Positions 24,444 to 32,985 of a DNA stretch of 34,983 nt are shown piece by piece. The stretch is from positions 1-34,983 of the forward strand of contig DAHXND010000118.1 in NCBI GenBank assembly GCA_027366675.1, given 5' to 3'. The position numbers were made by a program, and so were the translations under genes. This stretch comes from Acidimicrobiales bacterium. GTDB lineage: Bacteria > Actinomycetota > Acidimicrobiia > Acidimicrobiales > JAMCQF01. The notes under the pieces were generated by a model. It was not told the DNA's origin. It saw only the letters and a program-made list of their open reading frames with translations, and made no database searches. Numbering within the stretch: position 1 is the stretch's first letter; every line of letters begins with the position of its first letter.

Positions 24444-26375
24444 AAGGCGACGGGCTAGCGCCGCAGCGTCCGATATGCAGACTGCCACTTGGCCCCCACG
24501 GCCAGCCGCATCGCCGACCAGGTGTATGCCCGCAGGAGGGTGAATTGCGGTCAAGGCCTTCATGCACGAGGTGTCCGCGACGACTCCATGGGATATCAGG
24601 ACGGGCCCTAGAGCGTGTAACCGTTTCGTATTCTCGCCAGTGGAGACGACGAGCGAATCGTCATCTATGGCGGTCACGGTGGTAGAGAGGCGCACGTCCA
24701 CGCCCTGGGAGCTTAGAAGGCGGGGAACGACGAGGATCTTGGCTCTCGCTCCGACGTCAGGCGCGAGCTCTTGGACTGGGCTGACGAGGAGCACCCGCGC
24801 GCCGCGCTGTGCGAGGTCGTCGGCTACCGCGATTGCCTCACGATCCCCTCCCCAGACGGTGTGAGTAGCGCCTGGCAGTATGGGCTTTCCCGCGCGAATC
24901 CACGAGCGAACATCGGCGACGCGTGGCAGCTTGGATCCTGGTATATCGGGAATGTGCCCTGTGGCACCGGTGGCCATAATTACGGCATCGGGACGGATTG
25001 CTGCGATCTCGTTAAAGCCAGCCTCGGTAGAAAGCTGAAGCGTCACGTTCAGGTGGCGAAGCTGGCTTTCATACCACTGCAGGATCCTTCCGTATTCCGG
25101 ATACTCATGCATTGTGGATGCGAGAGCGAACTGACCCCCTATATGTTCCTCACGCTCGAAGAGGGCAACCGTGCACCCCGCTGAAGCCAGTGCCCGAGCG
25201 GCTTCGAGGCCGGCAGGCCCGGCACCGAGGATTGCCACGACCATACTCCTTGGAGCGGCGTATCCTGGAAGAGGGGTCAGGTGGTCATGGCTGCCAGCCG
25301 TGGCTATCGAGTCCGTCGATGGTGCGTGGTCGGGATCTGGGTCGATCACGGTCGGGTTTACCGAGCACGGTACTGCTTCACCGCTACCGAGGGTGTCTAT
25401 GCATAGATTGCACGCTATGCATGGCCGCGGTGCTTGGCCCTCCAATACCTTCCTTGGCCATTCGGGATCCGCATGGAGGGCCCGCGCGAGACTGACGAAG
25501 TCCGCACATCCTGAAGCTATGATCTCTTCAGCCGCAGCCGGGGAGTTGATGCGTCCGGCAACACCTACGGGGAGCCCGAGCGGTTTGTACTTGGCAGCGT
25601 ATGTGCGGAGAAATCCCTGCGGGAACTCTCCGGGCTGGACTATCCACTCGCGGCCTTCGTAGCTACCCGCTGAGACGTCTATGAAATCCACCAAGTCAAT
25701 TCGTGACTTGGTGATCAACGCTCTGGTGGTGTCGGCATCCAGCCCCCCGGGAGCTCCCTCGAAGGCAGAGATTCGTATTCCGAGCGCCGCTGATTCTGGC
25801 AGTGCGGCTCTTACGGCATCAAGGACCTCATCGAGGAACTTGGTAGGCTCTGCCCAGAGATCTTTACGCTGGTTGGTGCGCGACGATAGGAACTGGTGGA
25901 TTAGATAGCCGTGCGCGGCATGGATGCTGAGCACGTCCACTCCGGCTTCGATACAACGGCGGGCTGCGGAAGCGAAGGCCTCGATAAGGTCGAGGATGTC
26001 GTCCTCGTCCAGCTCGATGGGCAGATCACCTCCGGCCACTGCGCACGGGATAGGAGATGGTGCCACTGGCTGCAAGCCACTGACCTTGGCCTGTGCAGTG
26101 CGGCCACCGTGGTTCAGCTCGATGCCGAGAAGTGCTCCATGATCGTGGATCTCTTTGGCGAGGTGAGCGAGTGGCGGGATGATCGAGTCGTTGTGTACGC
26201 CCATTTGCCGTTTGCGCCCTTTGCCGTCCTGGCGAACGAAGCTGGCCTCGGTGAATATGAGGGCAGCTCCACCTGTGGCCCTGTCGGCCAGGTACTTTCG
26301 GTAGCGTGGCGTGAGATGCCCATCCAGATCGCTCAAGTTGCGTTCCATAGGGGCGGAGACGATTCGGTTCTTCAA
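24408..26375 (-). CDS. FMN/Fe-S/FAD enoate reductase, 2,4-dienoyl-CoA reductase/BaiCD-like
   Basis: Old-yellow-enzyme TIM barrel fused to a pyridine-nucleotide:disulphide oxidoreductase-like half, as in 2,4-dienoyl-CoA reductase, BaiCD/BaiH and trimethylamine dehydrogenase. Seen: IELNHGGRT, the active-site AAHGYLIHQF with the conserved Tyr, the 4Fe-4S motif CIACNLC with a fourth Cys in VPCSVNP, then the FAD loop AILGAGPAGLEAA. It likely reduces a conjugated enoyl or dienoyl intermediate with NAD(P)H. TTG 26375 is the nearest usual start, but the homologous N-terminus (PLTIGPITLKNRIV) continues upstream; the frame is open to the SDR stop, with a CTG at 26447. The true start may therefore be non-canonical. 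It is transcribed with the upstream SDR. Confidence 0.9.
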   Translation of the reverse strand: MKNRIVSAPMERNLSDLDGHLTPRYRKYLADRATGGAALIFTEASFVRQDGKGRKRQMGVHNDSIIPPLAHLAKEIHDHGALLGIELNHGGRTAQAKVSGLQPVAPSPIPCAVAGGDLPIELDEDDILDLIEAFASAARRCIEAGVDVLSIHAAHGYLIHQFLSSRTNQRKDLWAEPTKFLDEVLDAVRAALPESAALGIRISAFEGAPGGLDADTTRALITKSRIDLVDFIDVSAGSYEGREWIVQPGEFPQGFLRTYAAKYKPLGLPVGVAGRINSPAAAEEIIASGCADFVSLARALHADPEWPRKVLEGQAPRPCIACNLCIDTLGSGEAVPCSVNPTVIDPDPDHAPSTDSIATAGSHDHLTPLPGYAAPRSMVVAILGAGPAGLEAARALASAGCTVALFEREEHIGGQFALASTMHEYPEYGRILQWYESQLRHLNVTLQLSTEAGFNEIAAIRPDAVIMATGATGHIPDIPGSKLPRVADVRSWIRAGKPILPGATHTVWGGDREAIAVADDLAQRGARVLLVSPVQELAPDVGARAKILVVPRLLSSQGVDVRLSTTVTAIDDDSLVVSTGENTKRLHALGPVLISHGVVADTSCMKALTAIHPPAGIHLVGDAAGRGGQVAVCISDAAALARRLIRELVSHTRAG

Positions 26376-26448
26376 GGTGATAGGACCAATTGTCAGAGGC
26401 TGAGCTAGTGCCGTCGGTCGGATGGGCCTATTGATCGCACTGGTCAGG

Positions 26449-27225
26449 TCAATCAGGGCACCAACCTCCGTCCACGTCTATCGTCTCTCCCGTTATGTAG
26501 AGGGCGGCATCCGAGAGTAGGAAGCCCACTATCCCTGCCACTTCCTCTGCTGTCGCGGCTCGCCCCAGGGGGACTTGGGACAGGACCTCTTTGTCCAGAT
26601 CACCGGCTGTTTGTGCCGCCATGCCCGCATGCACATGGCCTGGCGCTACCCCGTTGCATCGTATTCCACGGGGAGCGAGCTCCCGGGCTACGGATGCAGT
26701 AAGGTTCCTCAGAGCTGCCTTGGACGCGGAGTAGTGCGCTCCGGATGGGGAAAAGGGTCCATAGGACACACCGACCGGGCCAGACGATCCCAGCTTGGCC
26801 ATTATCGACACGATATTGACTATGGAGCTGGCGTTATCTTCGAGGACCGGAGCTGCGCGCTGCATGGCGAGAAACGGTGCTGTGACGTTTACAGCGAAGA
26901 CCAATTCCCATTCTTCTTTCGTGATCTCCACCAGGCCGGGCCTGCGGCCATCCCGTTTCGGCGAGATTCCGACGGAGTTGACCAGCGCGTGGAGTTGGTC
27001 TCCTCCCCGCGCTATCTCTATAGCTTGGTCCACTACCGCCAGGTCGGTGAGATCTCCGTCGACATATCGGGTGGCCCCCGCGGCCAGAGATGCCTGCTCT
27101 CCACTGGAGCCCGCTATGTCTGCCACGGTTACCTCATAGCCCTGCCTGCAGAGCTGCTGGACGATTGCCCGACCGATGCCCCCGGCCCCTCCGGTCACGA
27201 GTGCGCGCCGTGATGAGCCGGTCAT
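26449..27225 (-). CDS. Short-chain dehydrogenase/reductase
   Basis: 258-aa SDR: TGGAGGIG cofactor loop, NSVG in place of NNAG, catalytic Ser in NIVSIMA, YSASK, and C-terminal IDVDGGW. It has a roughly ten-residue insertion (GPVGVSYGPFSPSG) just before the catalytic Tyr. It starts at ATG 27225 and is the first gene of a minus-strand pair with the dienoyl-CoA reductase-like enzyme, so it probably oxidises an alcohol or reduces a ketone in the same branch. It is divergent from the plus-strand SDR across a 156-bp gap. Confidence 0.9.
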   Translation of the reverse strand: MTGSSRRALVTGGAGGIGRAIVQQLCRQGYEVTVADIAGSSGEQASLAAGATRYVDGDLTDLAVVDQAIEIARGGDQLHALVNSVGISPKRDGRRPGLVEITKEEWELVFAVNVTAPFLAMQRAAPVLEDNASSIVNIVSIMAKLGSSGPVGVSYGPFSPSGAHYSASKAALRNLTASVARELAPRGIRCNGVAPGHVHAGMAAQTAGDLDKEVLSQVPLGRAATAEEVAGIVGFLLSDAALYITGETIDVDGGWCPD

Positions 27226-27367
27226 ATTCGGTCCGCTTTTCCTGGGTCAACAGCTCCCCTGGAGGTGCACTCGGGGCCAGCTCTGGCGCGAGCTGGGGGG
27301 TGAGCCGTTGGGTTCCCGCCTGTTCTCCAACTAATACGCTTGAGCGCTCTACAGGTCATCCGTAGCA

Positions 27368-27375
27368 GTATACTA
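27368..27375. promoter_or_regulatory. Palindromic -10 region between divergent SDR genes
   Basis: AGTATACT is its own complement, so it supplies a TATACT box on both strands. On the plus strand TATACT (27369-27374) lies seven bases before ATG 27382, fitting a leaderless transcript. No good -35 box is visible at the normal distance on either strand. On the minus strand it is about 140 bases from the SDR start, so its use there is less sure. Confidence 0.4.
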
Positions 27376-27381
27376 CTTGCC

Positions 27382-28209
27382 ATGCATCTCACTGCGTCCC
27401 CACCATCGCCCGTGTCAGGAATGCCCGGGTCCGGTTCGTCTCCTTCGGGGCATGGCAGGCTCGAGGGGCTTACTGCGGCGATAACGGGATCTACTCGCGG
27501 AATTGGCTTCGCGATAGCTGAGGCATTCGTTGCCGAGGCTGCGCGGGTCGTGGTGAACGGACGGGACGAAGACGCGGTTTGCAGGGCGGTATCTGCTCTC
27601 GGGGACGGGGTGGTGGGCGTACCCGCGGACGTTACTGTGCCGGAAGGAGCGAGGAGCGTGGTAAAGGCAGCGCTCGATAGCTTCGGCACGCTTGACGTCT
27701 TTGTAAACAACGCCGGGGGCCCTCAGGTGGACGCTACCCTGGATCTCTCGCTGGAACGCTTTAGGGCGGTCATGGATCAGAATCTTACGTCGACCCTTCT
27801 TTGCTCCCAGGAAGCAGTCAAAGCTATGCTCGCCCAGGCAACCGGTGGCTCGATTGTGAACATGTCCTCCATGGTTGGAATCGTGGCAGCTCCGCGTCGT
27901 GCTGCCTACGCGGCGGCCAAGGCAGGCGTCATTGCCCTGACACGGGTATTCGCCGCGGAGTACGGTCCTCTCGTCCGTTGCAATGCGGTTGCTCCTGGCT
28001 ACGTCGATACGGATCTCACGAAGGAGCTGAAGCGCCGGGGGGCGATTGACTCTGACCGGATAGTGTCGCGTACCCCCTCGGAACGCTTTGGCACGCCAGC
28101 TGAGGTTGCGCAGGCCGTGCTGTTCCTGGCCTCTCCTGCTGCCGCCTACGCCAGCGGGAGCGTACTCCTCCTCGATGGTGGGTTTACATCGGCAGCAGCC
28201 TGGTCATAG
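27382..28209 (+). CDS. Short-chain dehydrogenase/reductase
   Basis: 275-aa SDR with about 25 extra Pro/Ser/Gly-rich residues before the fold. TGSTRGIG cofactor loop, NNAGG, catalytic Ser in NMSSMVG, YAAAK, and C-terminal LLLDGGF. Start ATG 27382 has no ribosome-binding site but follows a TATACT box by seven bases, which suggests a leaderless mRNA; the frame is open to 27340 without support. The substrate is unknown. It precedes the ABC importer genes but has a separate 288-bp gap and promoter between. Confidence 0.9.
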   Translation: MHLTASPPSPVSGMPGSGSSPSGHGRLEGLTAAITGSTRGIGFAIAEAFVAEAARVVVNGRDEDAVCRAVSALGDGVVGVPADVTVPEGARSVVKAALDSFGTLDVFVNNAGGPQVDATLDLSLERFRAVMDQNLTSTLLCSQEAVKAMLAQATGGSIVNMSSMVGIVAAPRRAAYAAAKAGVIALTRVFAAEYGPLVRCNAVAPGYVDTDLTKELKRRGAIDSDRIVSRTPSERFGTPAEVAQAVLFLASPAAAYASGSVLLLDGGFTSAAAWS

Positions 28210-28213
28210 GGTC

Positions 28214-28253
28214 CCGGACATGGTTGGGGATGGCCGGACATGGTTGGGGATGG
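28214..28253 (+). repeat. 20-bp perfect tandem repeat
   Basis: Two identical 20-bp units (28214-28233 and 28234-28253), containing CATGGTTGGGGATGG, directly follow the SDR stop. The rest of the 288-bp gap holds the importer promoter and leader; no gene was recognised in it. Confidence 0.9.
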
Positions 28254-28396
28254 ATTGCGCCTCTCGATCGGGCCTCTACTGGCTTCCAGGTCTCTTGGGC
28301 TCCCAGATCTCTTGGGGTTCCGCTTGCCGGCTGGCGTCCTGGATCTCGCCACTCCTCCTGGTATTATATATCCGGTCATCAGTACCTCTGCCTGAC

Positions 28397-28426
28397 TTGA
28401 CAACCGTACCGTATGAGTTGTAGATT
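28397..28426 (+). promoter_or_regulatory. Promoter of the ABC importer operon with internal inverted repeat
   Basis: A consensus TTGACA (28397-28402) and TAGATT (28421-28426) with an 18-bp spacer. ACAAC (28400-28404) and GTTGT (28417-28421) form an inverted repeat lying between and overlapping the two boxes, a good position for a repressor. The leader to ATG 28498 would be about 65 bases. Confidence 0.6.
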
Positions 28427-28497
28427 CAATATTGACCTGTAACCAGGGGGAGGCCGTTGGGGCCTTACGTGATGCAAGACCACGAAGGGAGAGAGAA

Positions 28498-29853
28498 ATG
28501 CGCCATCGCAGATCAGGAAGTGGCGGGGAGGTCTCGCGCTTACGCGAGAGCTGTAAGGCGGGGGAGGTATATTCTGCAGACCAAGCGCTCACCAGCCCCG
28601 GGGTGAGCAGTCAGGGTCTGAGGCGCTACTGGTCAGCGGTCGTGGCCGTAATGGTCGGCGCCCTCGTGCTAGCTGCCTGCAGTTCTACGACAACCACGAC
28701 GAAGCCTTCGAAGGCGGTTAGCAAGAAGGGTCCTGTGATCCTCGGGCTGGCTACACCACTTACCGGTGGCGATCCTACCGAGGGGACCTCCGAGGTAGCA
28801 GACTTCAAAGATGCAGTCGCTTACGTGAACAGTCATGGCGGCATAGACGGCAGGACGCTGAAGCTGGTGGTTCGCGATACTGATCTATCGCCTACCGGTG
28901 CCGTGACAGCGTTCGACTCTCTGGTCAGTGCTGGGGCGGTCGCTGTCACGGGAGAGTTCACCTCGTCTGACACGAGAGCGGGCTGCATCCCGGCAATGGC
29001 CGACCATGTTGTACTGCTTGCCGGCTCCAGTGCGGCACAGGGTCTTACCAGAGGGAAAACATATTGCTTCCGCGACGAGTACCAGGTCAACCAGTCAACC
29101 GGATCGATGGTGCTGATTGCCAAGAGAGAAGGCTGGACCAAGATAGGCATTGGCTCAGATACGAGCGGCTTTGGACTCTCTGAGCTGAACGCGTGGTCTG
29201 CGGCTCTTCCGGCTAACGGCATCACTGTCGCGGCGAAGGAGACCTGGCCGATGGTTCCCACCTCTCTGACGGCTCAGGTTCTCGACTTCAAGCACAGCGG
29301 AGCCCAGGCGATTTTCGTCGGTGCTGCAGGGACACCTGAAGTCGTGCTTCTGGCGAAGACAATGCTCCAGGAGGGGTTGCATATCCCGCTGTTTGGCCCC
29401 GGAGGAGTCATAGGTACCGGGATCGCGGCAACAGCAGGGCCGTCCTACAGCAGGCTGCCACTCGTCCTCGGGATAACAAGCTATGACAGTCAGGTGCCAG
29501 CGGAAGCTGCTCTCATGGCTGAGATCTCCAGGCAGACGGGTATCCCGCAATTCGGTGGGAACATGCCTCGTGACTATAACGGGGTACTTATGTTGGCAGC
29601 TGCCCTCCGAAAGACCGGCGGGAAGGGTGGAATCGCTTTGGTTGACGCGCTGCAGGCATTGGGAAAGTACCCCATGCCTACGGCAGCAGGCCCAGGTACC
29701 TATGAGCAGTTCACCGCTACCCATCATTCCGGGCTGTACGGACCCAATCTGATCTCCATATACAAGTGGAATTCGGGCACCTCATCCTTCGCATACAGTT
29801 CCAAGTTCAGCACGCTGGCCAATACTGCGCCGCATTGCTGTACGCTCCCATAG
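28498..29853 (+). CDS. ABC importer substrate-binding lipoprotein, branched-chain amino acid type
   Basis: Periplasmic-binding-protein type I receptor (LivJ/LivK-like, Peripla_BP_6) that would capture the transported ligand outside the membrane. A hydrophobic signal segment ends in the lipobox LVLAAC with the lipid-modified Cys at residue 61, followed by a Ser/Thr linker. The mature part begins VILGLATPLTGGD, typical for the family, and runs to about residue 451. ATG 28498 has AAGGGAG upstream but gives a long n-region of about 45 residues; GTG 28603 would give a normal signal peptide but lacks a ribosome site. In catabolic clusters these receptors often bind aromatic or other carboxylates rather than amino acids. 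Confidence 0.9.
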   Translation: MRHRRSGSGGEVSRLRESCKAGEVYSADQALTSPGVSSQGLRRYWSAVVAVMVGALVLAACSSTTTTTKPSKAVSKKGPVILGLATPLTGGDPTEGTSEVADFKDAVAYVNSHGGIDGRTLKLVVRDTDLSPTGAVTAFDSLVSAGAVAVTGEFTSSDTRAGCIPAMADHVVLLAGSSAAQGLTRGKTYCFRDEYQVNQSTGSMVLIAKREGWTKIGIGSDTSGFGLSELNAWSAALPANGITVAAKETWPMVPTSLTAQVLDFKHSGAQAIFVGAAGTPEVVLLAKTMLQEGLHIPLFGPGGVIGTGIAATAGPSYSRLPLVLGITSYDSQVPAEAALMAEISRQTGIPQFGGNMPRDYNGVLMLAAALRKTGGKGGIALVDALQALGKYPMPTAAGPGTYEQFTATHHSGLYGPNLISIYKWNSGTSSFAYSSKFSTLANTAPHCCTLP

Positions 29854-29896
29854 GTGGGTTGCATAGCGAGGATCTGATCATAGGGATGGAAATGGT

Positions 29897-29936
29897 GGAT
29901 TCCGTGCGAGGCGCTCAGGTGCCTCGCACGGAATCC
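29897..29936 (+). promoter_or_regulatory. Perfect 16-bp-stem hairpin between receptor and permease genes
   Basis: 29897-29912 and 29921-29936 are exact inverted repeats around an 8-base loop. No T-tract follows. It lies in the 184-bp gap after the binding-protein gene, where a stable stem could protect the upstream mRNA or partly stop transcription, so that more receptor than permease is made. This is known for maltose-type importers; here it is inferred. Confidence 0.7.
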
Positions 29937-30037
29937 GCGTCAGAGATCAAAAGCAACGTGTGTGCTCGTGTTAGGGGGCTTGCATGGATATCCAGGGGCC
30001 CGCTCGGGATGTGTTTCGGTGAGAAAGAGATTTGCCG

Positions 30038-30919
30038 ATGAGTGAGTTCTTGGGCGTCCTGATTGCCAGCCTGTTTCTTGGCGGGGCGCTAGGGCTTATG
30101 GCTCTCTCATTCACCGTCGTGTTCTCGGTGGGGCGTGTATTCAATTTCGCGGTTGGCCAGTTCGTGATTTTCGCGGGCCTGCTGGTCAGTGCCGTGACAC
30201 TAACGCCGAACAGGTGGGCGAATGCCCTACTGGCCGTTGTAATACTGGTTGGGGCGGGAGCCGTTGTGTATTTGCTGGCGATATGGTGGCCGGAGTCACG
30301 TGGAGCGGCGCCGCTGACCCTTGTCATCATTACCTTTGGCTTGGGCGAGATCGTGGCAACTACGACGAACTCTGGCTGGGGTGGGTTCGTGCGATCTGCT
30401 CCCACACTTGTCGGAGGCAGCTTCAGGGTGGACGGGAATCTGGTCCCCTACCAGGGGATTTTGTTCCTTGGCATAACTGTTGCAGTCGTGATGCTCCTCT
30501 GGCTGGTCCAGCGCTTTACCATCACCGGGAAGCAGGTGATCGCGATAGGAACGACACGCGAGGCAGCTAAGTACTACGGAATCAACAATCTGAAGGTAGT
30601 GCTCCTGACCTGGATGCTAGGGTTCGGGCTACTCGGCGTGGTGGGAGCATTCTATCTCCCGTTGTCGACTGTTTCGATGAGTGATGATCTCACTTTCGGC
30701 GTGCAAGCCTTTGCCGCTGCTGTTGTAGGCGGGCTGGGGAACTCAGTTGGTGCGCTTCTTGGAGGATTCCTGATTGCCTTCCTGATCAATGCTGTTGGCG
30801 TCTATATAAGCTCTTCTGTAGTGAGTTTCGCCGCCTACGCGGTGCTCTTACTCTTCCTGATCGCCAGGCCTGCGGGATTGACTGGTCGCATGAGCGAGCT
30901 ACTGGGTCCGCGGGCATGA
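30038..30919 (+). CDS. ABC importer permease, LivH type
   Basis: Inner-membrane permease with about eight hydrophobic segments in 293 aa. Family landmarks: GGALGLMALSFTVVF near the N-terminus, VFNFAVGQFVIFAG, and the C-terminal AFAAAVVGGLGNSVGALLGG loop that contacts the ATPase. ATG 30038 has GAGAAAGAGA upstream (TTG 30032 is possible). Its stop overlaps the next gene as ATGA. It pairs with the LivM part of the following fusion protein to form the translocation pore. Confidence 0.93.
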   Translation: MSEFLGVLIASLFLGGALGLMALSFTVVFSVGRVFNFAVGQFVIFAGLLVSAVTLTPNRWANALLAVVILVGAGAVVYLLAIWWPESRGAAPLTLVIITFGLGEIVATTTNSGWGGFVRSAPTLVGGSFRVDGNLVPYQGILFLGITVAVVMLLWLVQRFTITGKQVIAIGTTREAAKYYGINNLKVVLLTWMLGFGLLGVVGAFYLPLSTVSMSDDLTFGVQAFAAAVVGGLGNSVGALLGGFLIAFLINAVGVYISSSVVSFAAYAVLLLFLIARPAGLTGRMSELLGPRA

Positions 30920-32985
30920 CAGAGCCAGCCGGAGGCTTGCCCGTTCCGCGTGGCGCATATAGCAGACTGCGGGCAATGGCGCTCGAGCGGCTTCGTACGC
31001 AGCGCATGAGCTGGTCCGGCGATGTCTTGGTAATACTGATCATGGCAAGCGTAGCTTTCGTTACGCAGTCACGGGGAAGCTCCTTTGCCATCGATGTGGC
31101 TACCGAGTTCGGTCTGCTGACTATCCTGGTCGGGAGCCTCCAACTCATGCTTGGCTATACGAACCAGGCCTCGCTGGCTCAGGCGGCATTATATGGGCTC
31201 GGCGCTTATACTTCGGCTTACCTAGAGATCACATACCATGTCCCAGTTGTAATCGCCCTCCTCAGTGCGATTGGGGCTGGTCTGGTCTGCGGTCTTTTGG
31301 TTGCTATCCCGCTGGTTCGCCTTCACGAGCATTTCCTTGCTCTGGGGACTCTCGCTTTGCAGATGATAGGGTCGACGCTCGCTACTCACTTGATCTCGAT
31401 CACCGGTGGTCCAAGTGGTGACCCTGTACCCATAGCTCACGTGAACTCAATTGGACTTGTATATGTGGTACTTGCTCTAGGCGCGGTGGTCGTCCTCGGA
31501 CTGAGGCGTATGAAATTTACTCGAATGGGTCGCAGGCTGCTCGCTGTGAAGACTGATGAGACGATGGCAGCGAGCAATGGGGTGAATGTGGCACTAGCTC
31601 GGGTCTCGGTTATCGTCGTAGGATTTGCACTGGCCTCTGGAGCTGGTTTCCTATTCGGTATGTCCGCAGGGTTCATCGCTCCAAGCGATTTCTCCCTGAC
31701 ATTCTCGTTGGTGATACTCGTGGCTATGATAGTTGGCGGGAGATCGCTGACCTGGGGGACTCTGGTGGGTGCCGGTGCTTATAGCATTCTTCAAGTCGAG
31801 TCAACCGGATTCCCGGGTCTATACGAGCTGATCCTGGGTATCTTCCTGGTGGTTGTGCTGGCTTATTTCCCGTGGGGTCTTACTGGTATCAGCTGGGATT
31901 TGATCCGGCGGTTTGCTTCTAGATCCGGATCTACTGGTCTGGATCTGGCATTCGAGGAAGCCCGGGACCCGTTCTCAAGCGATGTGCAGTCCTTCGACTT
32001 GCAGTCAGTGGAGGGAGAGCAGCTTCACGGTGCCGGGGTCAACTCTCCGGAGGATGGCTACGCGCAGGAATACAAATTCAGCTATCGCGATGAAATTGCT
32101 TCCTCTGCGTCAGGCGGTGGCGATTCGGGAGCCAGTGATGGGTCTCGGTCGGGTGGTGGTCGGAGTCCTGACGTTTCAGCGCCGAGGGCAGAGGGACCGG
32201 TGCTGGAGGTGGACGGAATCGTAAAGCGTTTCGGTGGAGTAGAGGTACTGGCAAATGTGACGCTCTCGATAGCTAACCCAGGGGATATATGCGCCATTCT
32301 TGGTCAGAACGGCGCGGGGAAGACAACCCTGCTGAATATAATCACCGGCATCGTTCGTCCAGACGCAGGCACGGTTAAGGTTGGCGGAGACGCGATCACC
32401 GGCAAGAGACCCTGGAAGATAACGGATTTTGGCATTGCGAGATCATTTCAGAATCCCAGGCTCCTCTTGGAGGAATCGTGTCTGGAAAACGTCCTGGTTG
32501 GCGATGCAGGTCGTAGGGGGGTTATCGACTCCTTGGCTACGCTGAGGCATCATGGGACTTCGGCTAGGGCGTCTGCTCGTGAGGCACTACGGCTTACGGG
32601 ACTAGCGAACGCTGAATCCGAGCTCGCCGGAAGCCTGCCGTATGGGGCACGAAAGGTCCTGGAAATTGCTCGCTGCTTGGCAATAGAGCCCCGCCTGCTG
32701 TTGCTGGACGAGCCTGGGGCAGGACTGAGCGAGGAAGAGGAGCTATGGCTGGCAGGAGTACTGGCGAGCCTGGCGGCACGAGGTATCACCATTCTCCTGA
32801 TCGAACATCGAATGCGGCTTGTCTCCATGGTCGCCAGACGAGTCGTGATGCTCGATTCCGGAGTGATCGTGTTCGATGGTCCTACGGATGCTGCTCTAGC
32901 CAGCCCCATCGTCAAAGAGCGCTACCTTGGCAAGGAGCTGGCGAATGTCGGTAGTTCCAGCGGAGATGGAGTCCTGGAGGGATGA
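30916..32985 (+). CDS. Fused LivM permease and LivG ATPase
   Basis: A single 689-aa frame combining the second permease and the first ATPase of a branched-chain amino acid-type importer. Residues about 20-335 are LivM (GYTNQASLAQAALYGLGAY, IVGGRSLTWGTLVGAG). Residues about 338-426 are a Ser/Gly/Asp-rich linker. From about 427 it is LivG: Walker A GQNGAGKTT (from residue 463), the variant signature LPYGARKVLEIARCL, Walker B LLLLDEPGAGL and H-loop LIEHRM. The domains are normally separate neighbouring genes; fusions of this kind occur occasionally. ATG 30916 is coupled to LivH, and the end overlaps LivF as ATGA. Confidence 0.93.
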   Translation: MTEPAGGLPVPRGAYSRLRAMALERLRTQRMSWSGDVLVILIMASVAFVTQSRGSSFAIDVATEFGLLTILVGSLQLMLGYTNQASLAQAALYGLGAYTSAYLEITYHVPVVIALLSAIGAGLVCGLLVAIPLVRLHEHFLALGTLALQMIGSTLATHLISITGGPSGDPVPIAHVNSIGLVYVVLALGAVVVLGLRRMKFTRMGRRLLAVKTDETMAASNGVNVALARVSVIVVGFALASGAGFLFGMSAGFIAPSDFSLTFSLVILVAMIVGGRSLTWGTLVGAGAYSILQVESTGFPGLYELILGIFLVVVLAYFPWGLTGISWDLIRRFASRSGSTGLDLAFEEARDPFSSDVQSFDLQSVEGEQLHGAGVNSPEDGYAQEYKFSYRDEIASSASGGGDSGASDGSRSGGGRSPDVSAPRAEGPVLEVDGIVKRFGGVEVLANVTLSIANPGDICAILGQNGAGKTTLLNIITGIVRPDAGTVKVGGDAITGKRPWKITDFGIARSFQNPRLLLEESCLENVLVGDAGRRGVIDSLATLRHHGTSARASAREALRLTGLANAESELAGSLPYGARKVLEIARCLAIEPRLLLLDEPGAGLSEEEELWLAGVLASLAARGITILLIEHRMRLVSMVARRVVMLDSGVIVFDGPTDAALASPIVKERYLGKELANVGSSSGDGVLEG

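Noticed and set aside
20886-26375. Bile-acid 7-dehydroxylation (bai-type) operon
   Set aside because: CaiB/BaiF, SDR, BaiCD-like and MFS families are all present, but they are generic; no BaiE-type dehydratase was recognised, and the acyl-CoA dehydrogenase, ALDH and thiolase do not fit.
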